From assembly GCF_004363075.1 (NCBI RefSeq), contig NZ_SNYN01000006.1:124001-188000 (forward strand): a DNA stretch of 64,000 nt, in the 5' to 3' direction. The notes beneath the pieces are model-generated. The model searched no databases. It saw nothing but the letters and a program-made list of their open reading frames with translations, and had not been told where the DNA came from. Position 1 is the first letter of the stretch. Every line of letters begins with the position of its first letter. Origin of the DNA: Actinorugispora endophytica (GTDB taxonomy: Bacteria > Actinomycetota > Actinomycetes > Streptosporangiales > Streptosporangiaceae). A program made the position numbers and the translations under genes. Positions 35,326 through 43,504 of the stretch are shown here, in pieces.

Positions 35326-37119
35326 TCAGGCGCTGTAGATCTTCTCGATCTCGTCGCCGAACCGCTTGGTCACGATGTGCCGCTTGACCTTCAGAGAGGC
35401 GGTCAGGTAGCCGTTGTCCTCGGTGAAGTCGACGGGCAGGATGGTGAACTTGCGGACCGACTCGGCCTTGGAGACGGCCTTGTTGCCGTCGTCCACGGCG
35501 TCCTGGACGGCGGCCCTGAGGTCCGGGTCGTCGATCAGCTCGGCGAGCCCGCCGGTCTTGCCGTTCTGCTGCTTCCAGAACTCCAGGGCCTCGGTGTCGA
35601 TGGTGACGAGCGCGGAGATGAAGTTGCGGTTGTCGCCGACGACCAGGCACTGGCTGATGATCGCGTGGCCGCGGATCCGGTCCTCGATCACCGCGGGGGC
35701 GACGTTCTTGCCGCCGGCGGTCACGATGATCTCCTTCTTGCGGCCGGTGATGCGCAGGAAGCCGTCCTCGTCGAGTTCGCCGATGTCGCCGGTGCGGTAC
35801 CAGTGGTCCTCGGTGAACGCCTCCTCCGTGGCCTTGGGGTTCTTCCAGTAGCCCCGCATCACGTGGTCGCCCTTGACCAGGATCTCGCCGTCCTCGTCGA
35901 TCCGGACGCCGGTTCCGGGGATGGGGCGTCCGACGGTGCCGATCCGGGTGTCCTCGGGGCTGTTCGCGGCGGTGGGCGCGGAGGTCTCGGTCAGGCCGTA
36001 CCCCTCGATGATGGTCAGCCCGATGCCGCGGAAGAAGTGGCCGAGCCGGGTGCCCAGGGCCGAGCCGCCGGAGACGGCGTACTTGGCCTCGCCGCCGACG
36101 GCCGCCAGGATCTTGCTGTAGACGAGCCTGGCGAACACCGCGTGCCTGATCCGCAGGCCGATCCCGGGGCCGCCCGCGTCCAGCGCCCGGCTGTAGGCGA
36201 TGGCGGTGTCGGCGGCGGCGCGGAAGATCCGGCCCTTGCCCTCGGCGGCGGCCTTCTGCTCGGCCTTGTTGTAGACCTTCTCGAACACGCGCGGGACGGC
36301 GAGCAGGAAGGTCGGCTTGAAGGAGCCCAGGGCGTCGACGAGGTCGGGGCCGGTGCTGGGGAAGTGGCCCATCACCGTTCGGGACTCCACGCAGCCGATC
36401 TGGATGATCCGGGCGAAGGAGTGCGCCAGCGGCAGGAACAGCAGATTGGAGCGGCCGGGGAGGCTGAACACCGTCTTCACGGGGCCGTGGATGACGTTCT
36501 CGACGTCGAACAGCAGGTTCCGGTGGGTCAGCTCGCAGCCCTTGGGGCGGCCGGTGGTTCCGGAGGTGTAGATGAGGGTGGCCAGGTCGTCCGGGGTCCC
36601 GGTGGTGCGGCGCTCCTCGATGACCTGGTCCGCGACGCCGGTGCCGCTCGCGGCGAGCTCCTTGAGGCCGCCGTCCTCGATCAGCCAGGTGTGCTCGAGG
36701 TCCGCCAGGTCGCCGGCCGCCGCGACCCGCTCGGCGTGCTGGGGCCCCTCGACGAAGACGGCCCGGCTGCCGGAGTCGCCGAGGATCCACCGGATCTGCT
36801 CCTCGGAGGAGGTCTCGTAGATCGGGACGACCACCCCGCCGACGGACCAGACGGCGTAGTCGACGACGGTCCACTCGTATCGGGTGCGCGACATCAGACC
36901 CACGCGGTCGCCGTGCTCGATTCCGGCCGCGACCAGCGCCTTCGCCACGGCCACGACGTCGTCGTGGAACTCCTTGCAGGTCACGTCCCGCCACTGGCCC
37001 GACTCCTGCCGCTTGAACATCACGGCGGTGGGCTCCTCGGCGGCGCGTTTGAAGACGATGTCGGTCAGGCGCGCGTCAGGGGGTAGTTCGGTGTTCGCCG
37101 GACGGATGTACTCGCGCAC
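35326..37119 (-). CDS. Long-chain fatty-acid-CoA ligase (FadD15-like)
   Basis: ATP-dependent activation of long-chain fatty acids to acyl-CoA. 597 residues of the ANL superfamily. P-loop-like TLIYTSGTTGRPKGCE (near 180), aromatic/acyl motif EGYGLTETSAP (near 360), YRTGDIGELDEDG and GRKKEIIVTAGGKNV with the adenylation-related hinge. The C-terminal catalytic Lys is in YLTASLKVKRH. GTG 37119 after AGGAG. M. tuberculosis has fadD15 at the same place (from memory). A dyad at 37169 may control it. Confidence 0.94.
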   Translation of the reverse strand: MREYIRPANTELPPDARLTDIVFKRAAEEPTAVMFKRQESGQWRDVTCKEFHDDVVAVAKALVAAGIEHGDRVGLMSRTRYEWTVVDYAVWSVGGVVVPIYETSSEEQIRWILGDSGSRAVFVEGPQHAERVAAAGDLADLEHTWLIEDGGLKELAASGTGVADQVIEERRTTGTPDDLATLIYTSGTTGRPKGCELTHRNLLFDVENVIHGPVKTVFSLPGRSNLLFLPLAHSFARIIQIGCVESRTVMGHFPSTGPDLVDALGSFKPTFLLAVPRVFEKVYNKAEQKAAAEGKGRIFRAAADTAIAYSRALDAGGPGIGLRIRHAVFARLVYSKILAAVGGEAKYAVSGGSALGTRLGHFFRGIGLTIIEGYGLTETSAPTAANSPEDTRIGTVGRPIPGTGVRIDEDGEILVKGDHVMRGYWKNPKATEEAFTEDHWYRTGDIGELDEDGFLRITGRKKEIIVTAGGKNVAPAVIEDRIRGHAIISQCLVVGDNRNFISALVTIDTEALEFWKQQNGKTGGLAELIDDPDLRAAVQDAVDDGNKAVSKAESVRKFTILPVDFTEDNGYLTASLKVKRHIVTKRFGDEIEKIYSA

Positions 37120-37168
37120 TGTTCAACTCCTGGACTTGCGGGCTGACGAGGGATGTGACGACGGTAAC

Positions 37169-37198
37169 AACTTCTGCTACTCGCGGGTAGAACAAGTT
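37169..37198. promoter_or_regulatory. Dyad symmetry upstream of the acyl-CoA ligase gene, candidate operator
   Basis: Arms AACTTCTGCTAC and GTAGAACAAGTT match at 10 of 12 positions around TCGCGG, 50 bp before the ligase start. It could be a TetR-type fatty-acid regulator site. The rest of the 393-bp region to 37512 shows only a 9-bp-arm hairpin at about 37323-37353. Confidence 0.4.
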
Positions 37199-37512
37199 CT
37201 CAGTCGGTACCCGATGGATATCCGACCTGGTATCCCGTCGCCCCTCGGTGGGGGATCCGGTCCTGTGCCGCTGCCGTCGGGCAGAAAGTCCATTATGCCG
37301 TTTTTAGGGTGATGGGGGGAGGGGGCGGCCGACGGCCTTCGGACGGCCGCCCTCCGGTGCGCGCCCCGGCCCGGGCGGCGGCGCGGGTCCGGAGGCGGGG
37401 CGGGCCCCTGAACTTCATCCGGGATCGCCCTGGTTTCGGCGGAGGCGGAACTCCGCGGCCCCGTCGTCCGGTTAACGTGATGACGAGGAGACCGACGAAC
37501 AGGTAGGTGACC

Positions 37513-37908
37513 ATGGCACAGCCCAATCGCGACCAGGGGGGTTCCTCCGAGGTGATCGACGACGCGCTGCGGCTGGTGGACGCGCTCCAGCGCAAGCTGA
37601 TCATCGCCGGGGTGCGCAGGGGGGTGGCCAGTGTGACCTCCCCGCCGCCCCGGAAGGGCGACGTGTGGGAGCAGGCGGTCAAGGAGGAGCCGCGTCCGGA
37701 CGGGCCGGTGCTCGACCAGGTCATCGGGATCGCGCGCGATACGCTTCCCGAGCTCGGGCGCCACCTGGGGGCGGCGGGCTCACTGGTGTTCGGTGCGATG
37801 GGACGGACCCTGACCGCGGTCGAGCGCTCCCTGCAGCAGAAGCCCGCCACCGGCGCCTCCTCGGGGAAGGCGGACGGCGACGTCGCGCCGGCGGCCCGGG
37901 CCGACTGA
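37513..37908 (+). CDS. Actinobacterial conserved hypothetical protein upstream of glkA
   Basis: 131 residues, no signal peptide or clear membrane segment. The N-terminal half is helical (VIDDALRLVDALQRKLIIAG), the centre contains PDGPVLDQVIGIARDTLPEL, and the C-terminus is Ala/Gly/Asp-rich. ATG 37513 with AGGTAGG 5 nt upstream is preferred to GTG 37507. Streptomycetes have a short unknown gene at the same place beside glucokinase (from memory). Function unknown. Confidence 0.72.
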   Translation: MAQPNRDQGGSSEVIDDALRLVDALQRKLIIAGVRRGVASVTSPPPRKGDVWEQAVKEEPRPDGPVLDQVIGIARDTLPELGRHLGAAGSLVFGAMGRTLTAVERSLQQKPATGASSGKADGDVAPAARAD

Positions 37909-37928
37909 ACGCGCGGGCCGTCGACACT

Positions 37929-37954
37929 GGTTTAATCCAATGGTTTACTCCAAT
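37929..37954 (+). promoter_or_regulatory. Tandem 13-bp direct repeat upstream of glkA
   Basis: GGTTTAATCCAAT is followed directly by GGTTTACTCCAAT (12 of 13 identical), 60 bp before the glkA ATG. The AT-rich repeat stands out from the GC-rich background and may be a regulator site or overlap the promoter. Confidence 0.45.
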
Positions 37955-38013
37955 CGGCGAGTCCAGCGGCGCTCGGACGTGAGCTCGGGCACTGAGGTGA
38001 AAAGGAGCCGTCC

Positions 38014-38961
38014 ATGCGGTTGACGATCGGCGTGGACATCGGCGGCACGAAGGTGGCCGCCGGCGTTGTCGATGGTGATGGCCGGATCCTGGAGAAGGTC
38101 AAGTACCCCACCCCCGCCAACAGCGACGCCCTCGCGGACGTGGTCTGCGACGCCGTCGAGGAGCTCCTGGCGCACCACCCCGCCGGGGCCGTCGAGGGGG
38201 TCGGCGTGGGGATGGCGGGCTTCGTGGACGAGACCCGGTCCACCGTCGTCTTCGCCCCCAACCTGGCCTGGCGCGGGGAGCCGCTCCGCGATCGCATGCG
38301 CCGCAGGATCGACCTGCCGATCGTCATCGAGAACGACGCCAACGCGGCGGCCTGGGGCGAGGCCCGCTTCGGCGCGGGGCGCGGCGTGGGGCACGTGGTC
38401 TGCGTGACCCTGGGAACCGGGATCGGCGGCGGTGTCATCATCGACAACCAGCTGTTCCGGGGCCGCTACGGCATCGGCGCGGAGATCGGGCACTACCGCA
38501 TCGTCGCCAACGGCCGCCGCTGCGGGTGCGGCAACAGCGGCTGCTGGGAGCAGTACGCCAGCGGCCGCGCGCTGGTCGCCGAGGCCCGGGATCTGGCCCG
38601 GACGGCGCCCGGGCGCGCCGAGCGCCTGCTCAAGCCCGCCGAGGGGAACCCCGACCGCATCCAGGGCCACGACATCACCGAGGCGGCGCTGGAGGGCGAC
38701 GGCGCGGCGCTGGAGTGCTTCGCCGTCGTCGGCGACTGGGTGGGCCAGGGGCTGGCCGACCTCGCCGCGATCCTGGACCCCGAGCGCTTCGTCATCGGCG
38801 GCGGCGTCTGCGAGGCGGGCGACATCCTGCTGGACCCCATCCGCAGGTCTTTCGCGCGCCACGTCACCGGCCGGGTCGTGCGCACCCTCGCCGACATCCG
38901 CATCGCGGAGCTCGGCTCCCAGGCGGGCATCGTCGGAGCGGGCGACCTCGTGCGGGTCTGA
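38014..38961 (+). CDS. glkA: ROK-family glucokinase
   Basis: Phosphorylates glucose with ATP. 315 residues. N-terminal phosphate loop GVDIGGTKVAAGVVDGDG, catalytic Asp in IENDANAAAWGEARFG (near 110), sugar contact IGAEIGHYRIV, and the ROK zinc motif CGCGNSGCWEQYASG (near 170). Length and sequence match the Streptomyces GlkA type, which also mediates glucose repression there (established for Streptomyces, inferred here). ATG 38014 after AAAGGAG. TetR gene converges 9 bp downstream. Confidence 0.95.
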   Translation: MRLTIGVDIGGTKVAAGVVDGDGRILEKVKYPTPANSDALADVVCDAVEELLAHHPAGAVEGVGVGMAGFVDETRSTVVFAPNLAWRGEPLRDRMRRRIDLPIVIENDANAAAWGEARFGAGRGVGHVVCVTLGTGIGGGVIIDNQLFRGRYGIGAEIGHYRIVANGRRCGCGNSGCWEQYASGRALVAEARDLARTAPGRAERLLKPAEGNPDRIQGHDITEAALEGDGAALECFAVVGDWVGQGLADLAAILDPERFVIGGGVCEAGDILLDPIRRSFARHVTGRVVRTLADIRIAELGSQAGIVGAGDLVRV

Positions 38962-38970
38962 GGAAGGGGC

Positions 38971-39573
38971 TCACGCGCCGGCGCGCAGGGACTCCAACAG
39001 CCGGGACAGCGCCTCGACGGTGTCGGCCAGGTCGGCCTCGGGGGACTCGGAGCGGGCCAGCCACAGGGCGGCCTCGTTCATCGCGCCCGACAGCAGGCGG
39101 GCCAGCGGCTCGACGGGCTGCGGGGCGACCACGCCGGAGCCGACCAGGTCCGCCAGCGCCTCCACGAGGTGCCTGGCGGACGCCGCCTCGTCCATTCGGC
39201 GCCACTCGGCCCAGCCCAGCACGGCAGGGCCGTCGACGAGCATGATCCGCTGCACCTCCGGATCCGAGGCCGCGGCGAGGAACTCCCCGCACCCGGCCGT
39301 CAGCCGGGACCAGGGGTCCGCCTCCTTCTCCGCGGCGGCGGCGACCCGCTCCCCGACATCCTGCTGGACCTGCTCGACCACGGCCCGGAACAGCCCGGCC
39401 TTGCTGCCGAAGTGGTGGTAGAGGGCCCCCTTGGTGACCCCGGCCTCCTCCGCGACCTCGGCCAGCCCCACCCCGGCGTAGCCCCGGCGCGCGAACAGGA
39501 GCCGCGCCCCGGACACGAGCGCCCCGGTGGTCCTCCTGGTGCGTTCGGTGTTGCTCCGACGTTCCGTGCTCAC
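38971..39573 (-). CDS. TetR-family transcriptional regulator
   Basis: 200 residues. N-terminal HTH: ALVSGARLLFARRGYAGVGL, then VAEEAGVTKGALYHHFGSKA (about 35-65), typical TetR. The C-terminal ligand domain is helical, without recognised specificity. GTG 39573 follows GAGGAGG. It diverges from a VOC protein gene, and a TetR-type palindrome sits between them at 39628, so it probably represses that gene and perhaps itself. Confidence 0.92.
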   Translation of the reverse strand: MSTERRSNTERTRRTTGALVSGARLLFARRGYAGVGLAEVAEEAGVTKGALYHHFGSKAGLFRAVVEQVQQDVGERVAAAAEKEADPWSRLTAGCGEFLAAASDPEVQRIMLVDGPAVLGWAEWRRMDEAASARHLVEALADLVGSGVVAPQPVEPLARLLSGAMNEAALWLARSESPEADLADTVEALSRLLESLRAGA

Positions 39574-39594
39574 CGGCGTTTCCCTCCTCGCTGA

Positions 39595-39623
39595 TTGACG
39601 CGACCAGCGTACGCGTCTATGGT
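39595..39623 (+). promoter_or_regulatory. Promoter of the VOC gene
   Basis: TTGACG (39595-39600), 17-bp spacer, TATGGT (39618-39623). It is immediately followed by the candidate TetR operator. Confidence 0.6.
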
Positions 39624-39627
39624 CAAG

Positions 39628-39648
39628 AAACATACCGTCGGTTGGTTT
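39628..39648. promoter_or_regulatory. TetR-type operator
   Basis: Arms AAACATACCG and CGGTTGGTTT pair at 8 of 10 positions around a central T. Placed at the start point of the promoter at 39595, where a bound TetR protein would block transcription of the VOC gene. Confidence 0.55.
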
Positions 39649-39670
39649 GTTTTTCGAACGGAGCGCACCC

Positions 39671-40102
39671 ATGAGCCTGACGAGTTTCTACCCGGTCGTC
39701 TGCACGGACCGGATCGCCGAGTCCCACGCCTTCTACACGAAGCACCTGGGGTTCGAGACGGTGTTCACCGCGGACTGGTACGTGAGCCTGAGGAGGACCG
39801 ACGCGCCCGGCTACGAGCTCGCGCTCCTGGACGGCGCGCATCCCACGATCCCCGAGGGGTACCGCTCCACCGCGCGGGGCCTGCTCCTGAACTTCGAGGT
39901 GGACGACGTGGACGCGGAGTACGAGCGGCTGGTGGTCGGAGCGGGCCTGGCGCCGGTGCTCGACCTGCGCAGCGAGGACTTCGGGCAGCGCCACTTCATC
40001 GTCGCCGACCCCAACGGCGTCCTCATCGACGTCATCACCCCGATCCCGCCGTCCCCGGAGTTCGCCGGGAGCTACGCGTCCGGGGAGCCGGGAGCCTTCT
40101 GA
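39671..40102 (+). CDS. VOC (glyoxalase/bleomycin-resistance) family protein
   Basis: 143 residues with two beta-alpha-beta-beta-beta units. [19 protein letters not shown] begins the first, and [14 protein letters not shown] and [17 protein letters not shown] the second. Such proteins act as glyoxalases, dioxygenases or antibiotic-binding proteins; the substrate cannot be predicted. ATG 39671 after GGAG. It is under a probable TetR operator, suggesting induction by a small molecule. Confidence 0.88.
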   Translation: MSLTSFYPVVCTDRIAESHAFYTKHLGFETVFTADWYVSLRRTDAPGYELALLDGAHPTIPEGYRSTARGLLLNFEVDDVDAEYERLVVGAGLAPVLDLRSEDFGQRHFIVADPNGVLIDVITPIPPSPEFAGSYASGEPGAF

Positions 40103-40139
40103 GCGGTGTCGCCGCGCGCGGACCGGGTACCCGGAGGGC

Positions 40140-40811
40140 GTGCCCGTCCTCCGCGTCCTGTCGTACAACGTCCGGTCACTGCGTGACGACCCCGCGGCCG
40201 TCGCGCGGGTGGTCAGGGCCTGCCGTCCCGACGTCCTCTGCCTCCAGGAGGCGCCCCGGCTGCTGCTGTGGCGCACCCGCAGGAGGCGGCTCGCCAGGAG
40301 GTGCGGACTGCGGACGGCGGTGAGCAGGCGGGCCGGGGGGCTGGCGATCCTGGTGCGGCCCGGCATCGGGGTCGGGCGCCGCGCTCACCGGAGGCTGAGC
40401 CGCCGCCGCGGCCTGCACCCGCGGGCCCTCTCGGTGGCGGTCCTGGCGGTCGACGGCCACCAGCTCACCGCGGCGGTCAGCCACCTGGACCTGGAACCCG
40501 GTGCGCGCCTCGAGCACGCCGCGGAGATCCTCGCGCTGCTGAGCGTGTACGACGCCCCCGTGGTCCTGGCCGCCGACGTCAACGAGGAACCCGTCGGCCC
40601 GGCCTGGCGGCTGCTGGCGGCCCGGCTCCCCGACACCGGGGGGACCGGGCCGACCTTCCCCGCCCGTCGGCCGCGGAAGCGCATCGACGGGATCTTCGCC
40701 GACCCGCGCCTGGGCGTCCTGGCCTCGGGCGTCCCGAGGGCCCCGCTCCCCGCGGACCTGGCGTCGGCCACCGACCACCACCCGGTCCTGGCCGAGATCG
40801 CCCTGCGGTGA
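40140..40811 (+). CDS. Endonuclease/exonuclease/phosphatase (EEP) family protein
   Basis: 223 residues. All EEP active-site positions can be seen: Asn in VLSYNVRSL, Glu in LCLQEAP, the DxN in VLAADVNEEP, His in AVSHLDLEP, and the closing ATDHHPVLAEI. The region about 45-80 is very Arg-rich (RTRRRRLARRCG), suggesting nucleic-acid contact. No signal peptide, so it is cytosolic. GTG 40140 has GGAGG only 2 nt upstream, so the start is uncertain. Confidence 0.85.
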   Translation: MPVLRVLSYNVRSLRDDPAAVARVVRACRPDVLCLQEAPRLLLWRTRRRRLARRCGLRTAVSRRAGGLAILVRPGIGVGRRAHRRLSRRRGLHPRALSVAVLAVDGHQLTAAVSHLDLEPGARLEHAAEILALLSVYDAPVVLAADVNEEPVGPAWRLLAARLPDTGGTGPTFPARRPRKRIDGIFADPRLGVLASGVPRAPLPADLASATDHHPVLAEIALR

Positions 40812-40834
40812 GGGCCGCGAACGGCCGGGGCCTG

Positions 40835-41626
40835 CTAGATGATCGCGCCGTCGTCGGGGCCGGAGTCGCGGGGCGGGCGGTCGCCCATCCGGATCAGCAG
40901 GACCACGAACCCCGCCACGAAGGCGCAGAGCACGGCCAGCACCAGCCAGCCCGGGACGCTGAACCCCAGGATGGTGGACACCAGCAGCACGGCGGGACCG
41001 CCGAGAAGACCCGCCCAGGCCGCCCGGCTGGTGAGGTCGCCGCGCGGGAGCGGCGGCGGGGGCGGGGGGACGAAGTGCTCGCCGTCGTCGAGGCCGTGGG
41101 CGGACCTCTCCTCGGGCGGGCGGGGCCGGATCGGCCGAAGGCGGGGAGCGGGGGGCTCGTCGGGTTCGGGCGTGTCGAGCAGGTCGCCTCCGGCGTGCCC
41201 GGACACGTTCTCGGCGTCGGGCCACTCCCGCCCGCCCTCGTCGGTGTCGTAGAACCGCGCCACCAGGTCGGCCCACACCTCGTCGTCCTCGTCGTCGGAG
41301 GAGGAGCGACCCTGCTCCGACGACGCGGGGTCGTCCGGGGGCGCGGCGGCCCCGGCGCCGGGAGGGTCGACGAGTTCGGGCAGCTCCGCGCGCAGGACCT
41401 CCTCGGCGGCCCGCCGCTCGTTGGCGTCCACGTAGAGGTGGTCGGTGGACGACTGCTCGCCGGGCGCCCGGTCCGGGTCGAGCACGTCCTCGTCGAGCGG
41501 GACCGCGTACGCCGCGATGCCCGCGCGCCCGAGCGCTTCCAGCATGGTGTCGGCCAGCAAGGGCGTGAGTAGGATCAACGGGACGTAGGCGTCGGCGAGC
41601 AGGCCGTTGCCGCGGCGGTCCGTCAT
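40835..41626 (-). CDS. Conserved actinobacterial membrane protein
   Basis: 263 residues. The first ~75 residues (ADAYVPLILLTPLLADTMLE, AGIAAYAVPLD, RAAEEVLRAEL) look like a small ferredoxin-like signalling domain of the DUF2007 kind (inference). The centre is acidic and Pro-rich and ends in a poly-Pro stretch. Two C-terminal membrane helices (about 205-225 and 227-247) follow. ATG 41626 overlaps the esterase stop in an ATGA, so the two are coupled. Function unknown. Confidence 0.75.
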   Translation of the reverse strand: MTDRRGNGLLADAYVPLILLTPLLADTMLEALGRAGIAAYAVPLDEDVLDPDRAPGEQSSTDHLYVDANERRAAEEVLRAELPELVDPPGAGAAAPPDDPASSEQGRSSSDDEDDEVWADLVARFYDTDEGGREWPDAENVSGHAGGDLLDTPEPDEPPAPRLRPIRPRPPEERSAHGLDDGEHFVPPPPPPLPRGDLTSRAAWAGLLGGPAVLLVSTILGFSVPGWLVLAVLCAFVAGFVVLLIRMGDRPPRDSGPDDGAII

Positions 41627-42390
41627 TTCTCTAGTCCTTCCCCGCTCCTGCTGTGTTCGCGTACGAAGGCGAGGCTGCCGTCGAAGACGGTCTCCGCGTC
41701 GTTGTCCAGCGTGGCGACGTGGTAGCTGTCGTCGAGCGAGTGGACCGTGACCGTGGAGTTGACCGCCCTGCTTGTGAGGATACGCAGACTTTCGGGGCCG
41801 ATGACATGATCATCGGGACTTCTGTAGGCGAGGACCGGCGCGGTGATCGAGGGCAGGTCCCGGCGGGTGGCCCGCCACAGCCGGGGCAGCGTCGCGGCCG
41901 CGGCGATCGGCACCCGGTCGTAGCCCACCTCGCGTGTTTCCGGTTTTTTGATGTCGCCGGCCAGACCCTTGACCGAGGGCAGCAGCAGCTTCACCACGTG
42001 TCCGATGTGCAGCAGCCGGTCCTCGACCGCGATGGACGGGTTCACCACCACGACGCCCGCCACCTCGTCGCCGTGGCGCTGCGCCAGGCGCAGGGCCAGG
42101 CAGCCGCCCATGGAGAGGCCCATCACGAAGACGTCGTCGCACACCGCGCGGACCCTGGCGAACGCGTCCTCCGCGGCGCCGAGCCAGTCGTCGGACGTGG
42201 TCGGGCGCATGTCCTGCCACGTGGTGCCGTGCCCCGGCAGCAGCGGAAGGTCCACCGTGAGCCCGGCCGCGGCCAGGTGCTCCGCCCACGGCCGCATCGA
42301 CTGCGGGCATCCGGTGAACCCGTGGCACAGTACGGCGCCGACGCGTCCACCGGCGTGCCGGAAAGGCTCGGCTCCCGGTAGTAACGTCAT
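41623..42390 (-). CDS. Alpha/beta-hydrolase, carboxylesterase/monoacylglycerol-lipase-like
   Basis: 255 residues. Oxyanion region VLCHGFTGCPQSMRPW, nucleophile elbow GLSMGG (Ser near 92), catalytic Asp in YRSPDDHVI and His in DSYHVATLDND. This is the lid-bearing esterase type related to Est30. Natural substrate unknown. ATG 42390. First gene of a two-gene unit with the membrane protein, divergent from plsC, which suggests a lipid-related role but does not prove one. Confidence 0.92.
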   Translation of the reverse strand: MTLLPGAEPFRHAGGRVGAVLCHGFTGCPQSMRPWAEHLAAAGLTVDLPLLPGHGTTWQDMRPTTSDDWLGAAEDAFARVRAVCDDVFVMGLSMGGCLALRLAQRHGDEVAGVVVVNPSIAVEDRLLHIGHVVKLLLPSVKGLAGDIKKPETREVGYDRVPIAAAATLPRLWRATRRDLPSITAPVLAYRSPDDHVIGPESLRILTSRAVNSTVTVHSLDDSYHVATLDNDAETVFDGSLAFVREHSRSGEGLEK

Positions 42391-42616
42391 TTCGGGCCCT
42401 TCCTGGTCGTGGTCGGCGCGAGCGCGGAGACAGCGCCGGGACCTATGAAACTAGTCGAGCGCCTCCTCCGCCGGTACCCCCGCCCCGCCGCGTGGCGCGG
42501 GACTGCGTTGGTAGTGCTGCACGGGGGATGGGAAGATGGCGACGATTGTCAGCGGTGGCGGGAAGGTGAACGTGGCCAATCGGGTCGAGCGCTCCCCGCA
42601 CGTGCGGGGGTGAGCC

Positions 42617-43438
42617 GTGTTCTACTGGGTGGTCAAGGCGATTCTCGGGCCGGTGCTCGCGGTGCTGTGGCAGCCGCGCGCCTACGGGGTGGAGAACGTG
42701 CCCAGACAGGGTCCCGCGATCATGGTGAGCAACCACCTGTCGTTCTCGGACCACTTCTTCGGGCCGCTGCCGCTGCCGCGCAAGATCACGTTCCTGGCCA
42801 AGGCCGAGTACTTCACCGGCAGGGGGGTCAAGGGCCTGCTCAGCCGGCTGTTCTTCACCGGGGTCGGGCAGATCCCGATCGACCGCTCCGGCGGGAAGGC
42901 CAGCGAGGCGGCCCTGCGCACCGGCCTGCGCGTGCTCAAGCAGGGCAAGCTGCTGGGCATCTACCCCGAGGGCACCCGCTCCCCGGACGGCAGGCTCTAC
43001 CGAGGCCGCACCGGCGTGGCCCGCCTGGCCCTGGAGGCCAGGGTCCCGGTGGTCCCCATGGCGATGATCAACGTCGACAAGATCATGCCGCCCGGGCGCA
43101 CCCTCCCCAAGCTCGGCATCCGGCCCAAGGTCAGGTTCGGCAAGCCGCTGGACTTCTCCCGCTACCACGGCATGGAGAAGGACCCGCGCGTGCTGCGCGC
43201 CATCACCGACGAGATCATGTACGCGCTGATGGAGCTGTCCGGCCAGGAGTACGTGGACCGCTACGCCCAGTCGGTCAAGGCCGAGTTGGAGGCGGCGGCC
43301 AAGGAGGAGAAGAAGGAGCAGAGCGCCTCCGAGAAGGACCGGCGCCGCGCCGGGCGCGAGGAGGCCAAGGCCGAGCGCGCCGCGCGCAGGGCCGAGAGGA
43401 AGGCCGCGAAGAAGTCCGGAACCGGCCAGACGGAGTGA
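42617..43438 (+). CDS. 1-acyl-sn-glycerol-3-phosphate acyltransferase family protein
   Basis: PlsC-type acyltransferase of phospholipid synthesis. 273 residues. HX4D catalytic motif NHLSFSD (near 39), lysophosphatidate-binding GQIPIDRSGG and PEGTRSPDG (near 120), and VVPMAMIN. The last ~50 residues are a Lys/Glu/Arg-rich coil (KEEKKEQSASEKDRRRAG) beyond the usual domain. GTG 42617 after GGGGGTGAG. The region 42391-42616 before it holds only a small hairpin. M. tuberculosis Rv2182c is the positional match (from memory). Confidence 0.92.
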   Translation: MFYWVVKAILGPVLAVLWQPRAYGVENVPRQGPAIMVSNHLSFSDHFFGPLPLPRKITFLAKAEYFTGRGVKGLLSRLFFTGVGQIPIDRSGGKASEAALRTGLRVLKQGKLLGIYPEGTRSPDGRLYRGRTGVARLALEARVPVVPMAMINVDKIMPPGRTLPKLGIRPKVRFGKPLDFSRYHGMEKDPRVLRAITDEIMYALMELSGQEYVDRYAQSVKAELEAAAKEEKKEQSASEKDRRRAGREEAKAERAARRAERKAAKKSGTGQTE

Positions 43439-43442
43439 CCGC

Positions 43443-43470
43443 GCCGCGCCGGGCCCCCGCCCGGCGCGGC
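43443..43470 (+). terminator. Terminator after the acyltransferase gene
   Basis: Perfect 12-bp arms GCCGCGCCGGGC/GCCCGGCGCGGC with a 4-nt loop, 4 bp past the stop codon. Confidence 0.65.
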
Positions 43471-43504
43471 CGACGACCGCGACCACGGGACGGGGTGCAC
43501 GCCG

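Noticed and set aside
37189-37200. AGAACAAGTTCT as an SOS (LexA) box
   Set aside because: Actinobacterial LexA boxes have four bases between GAAC and GTTC; here there are two. Kept only as part of the larger dyad at 37169.
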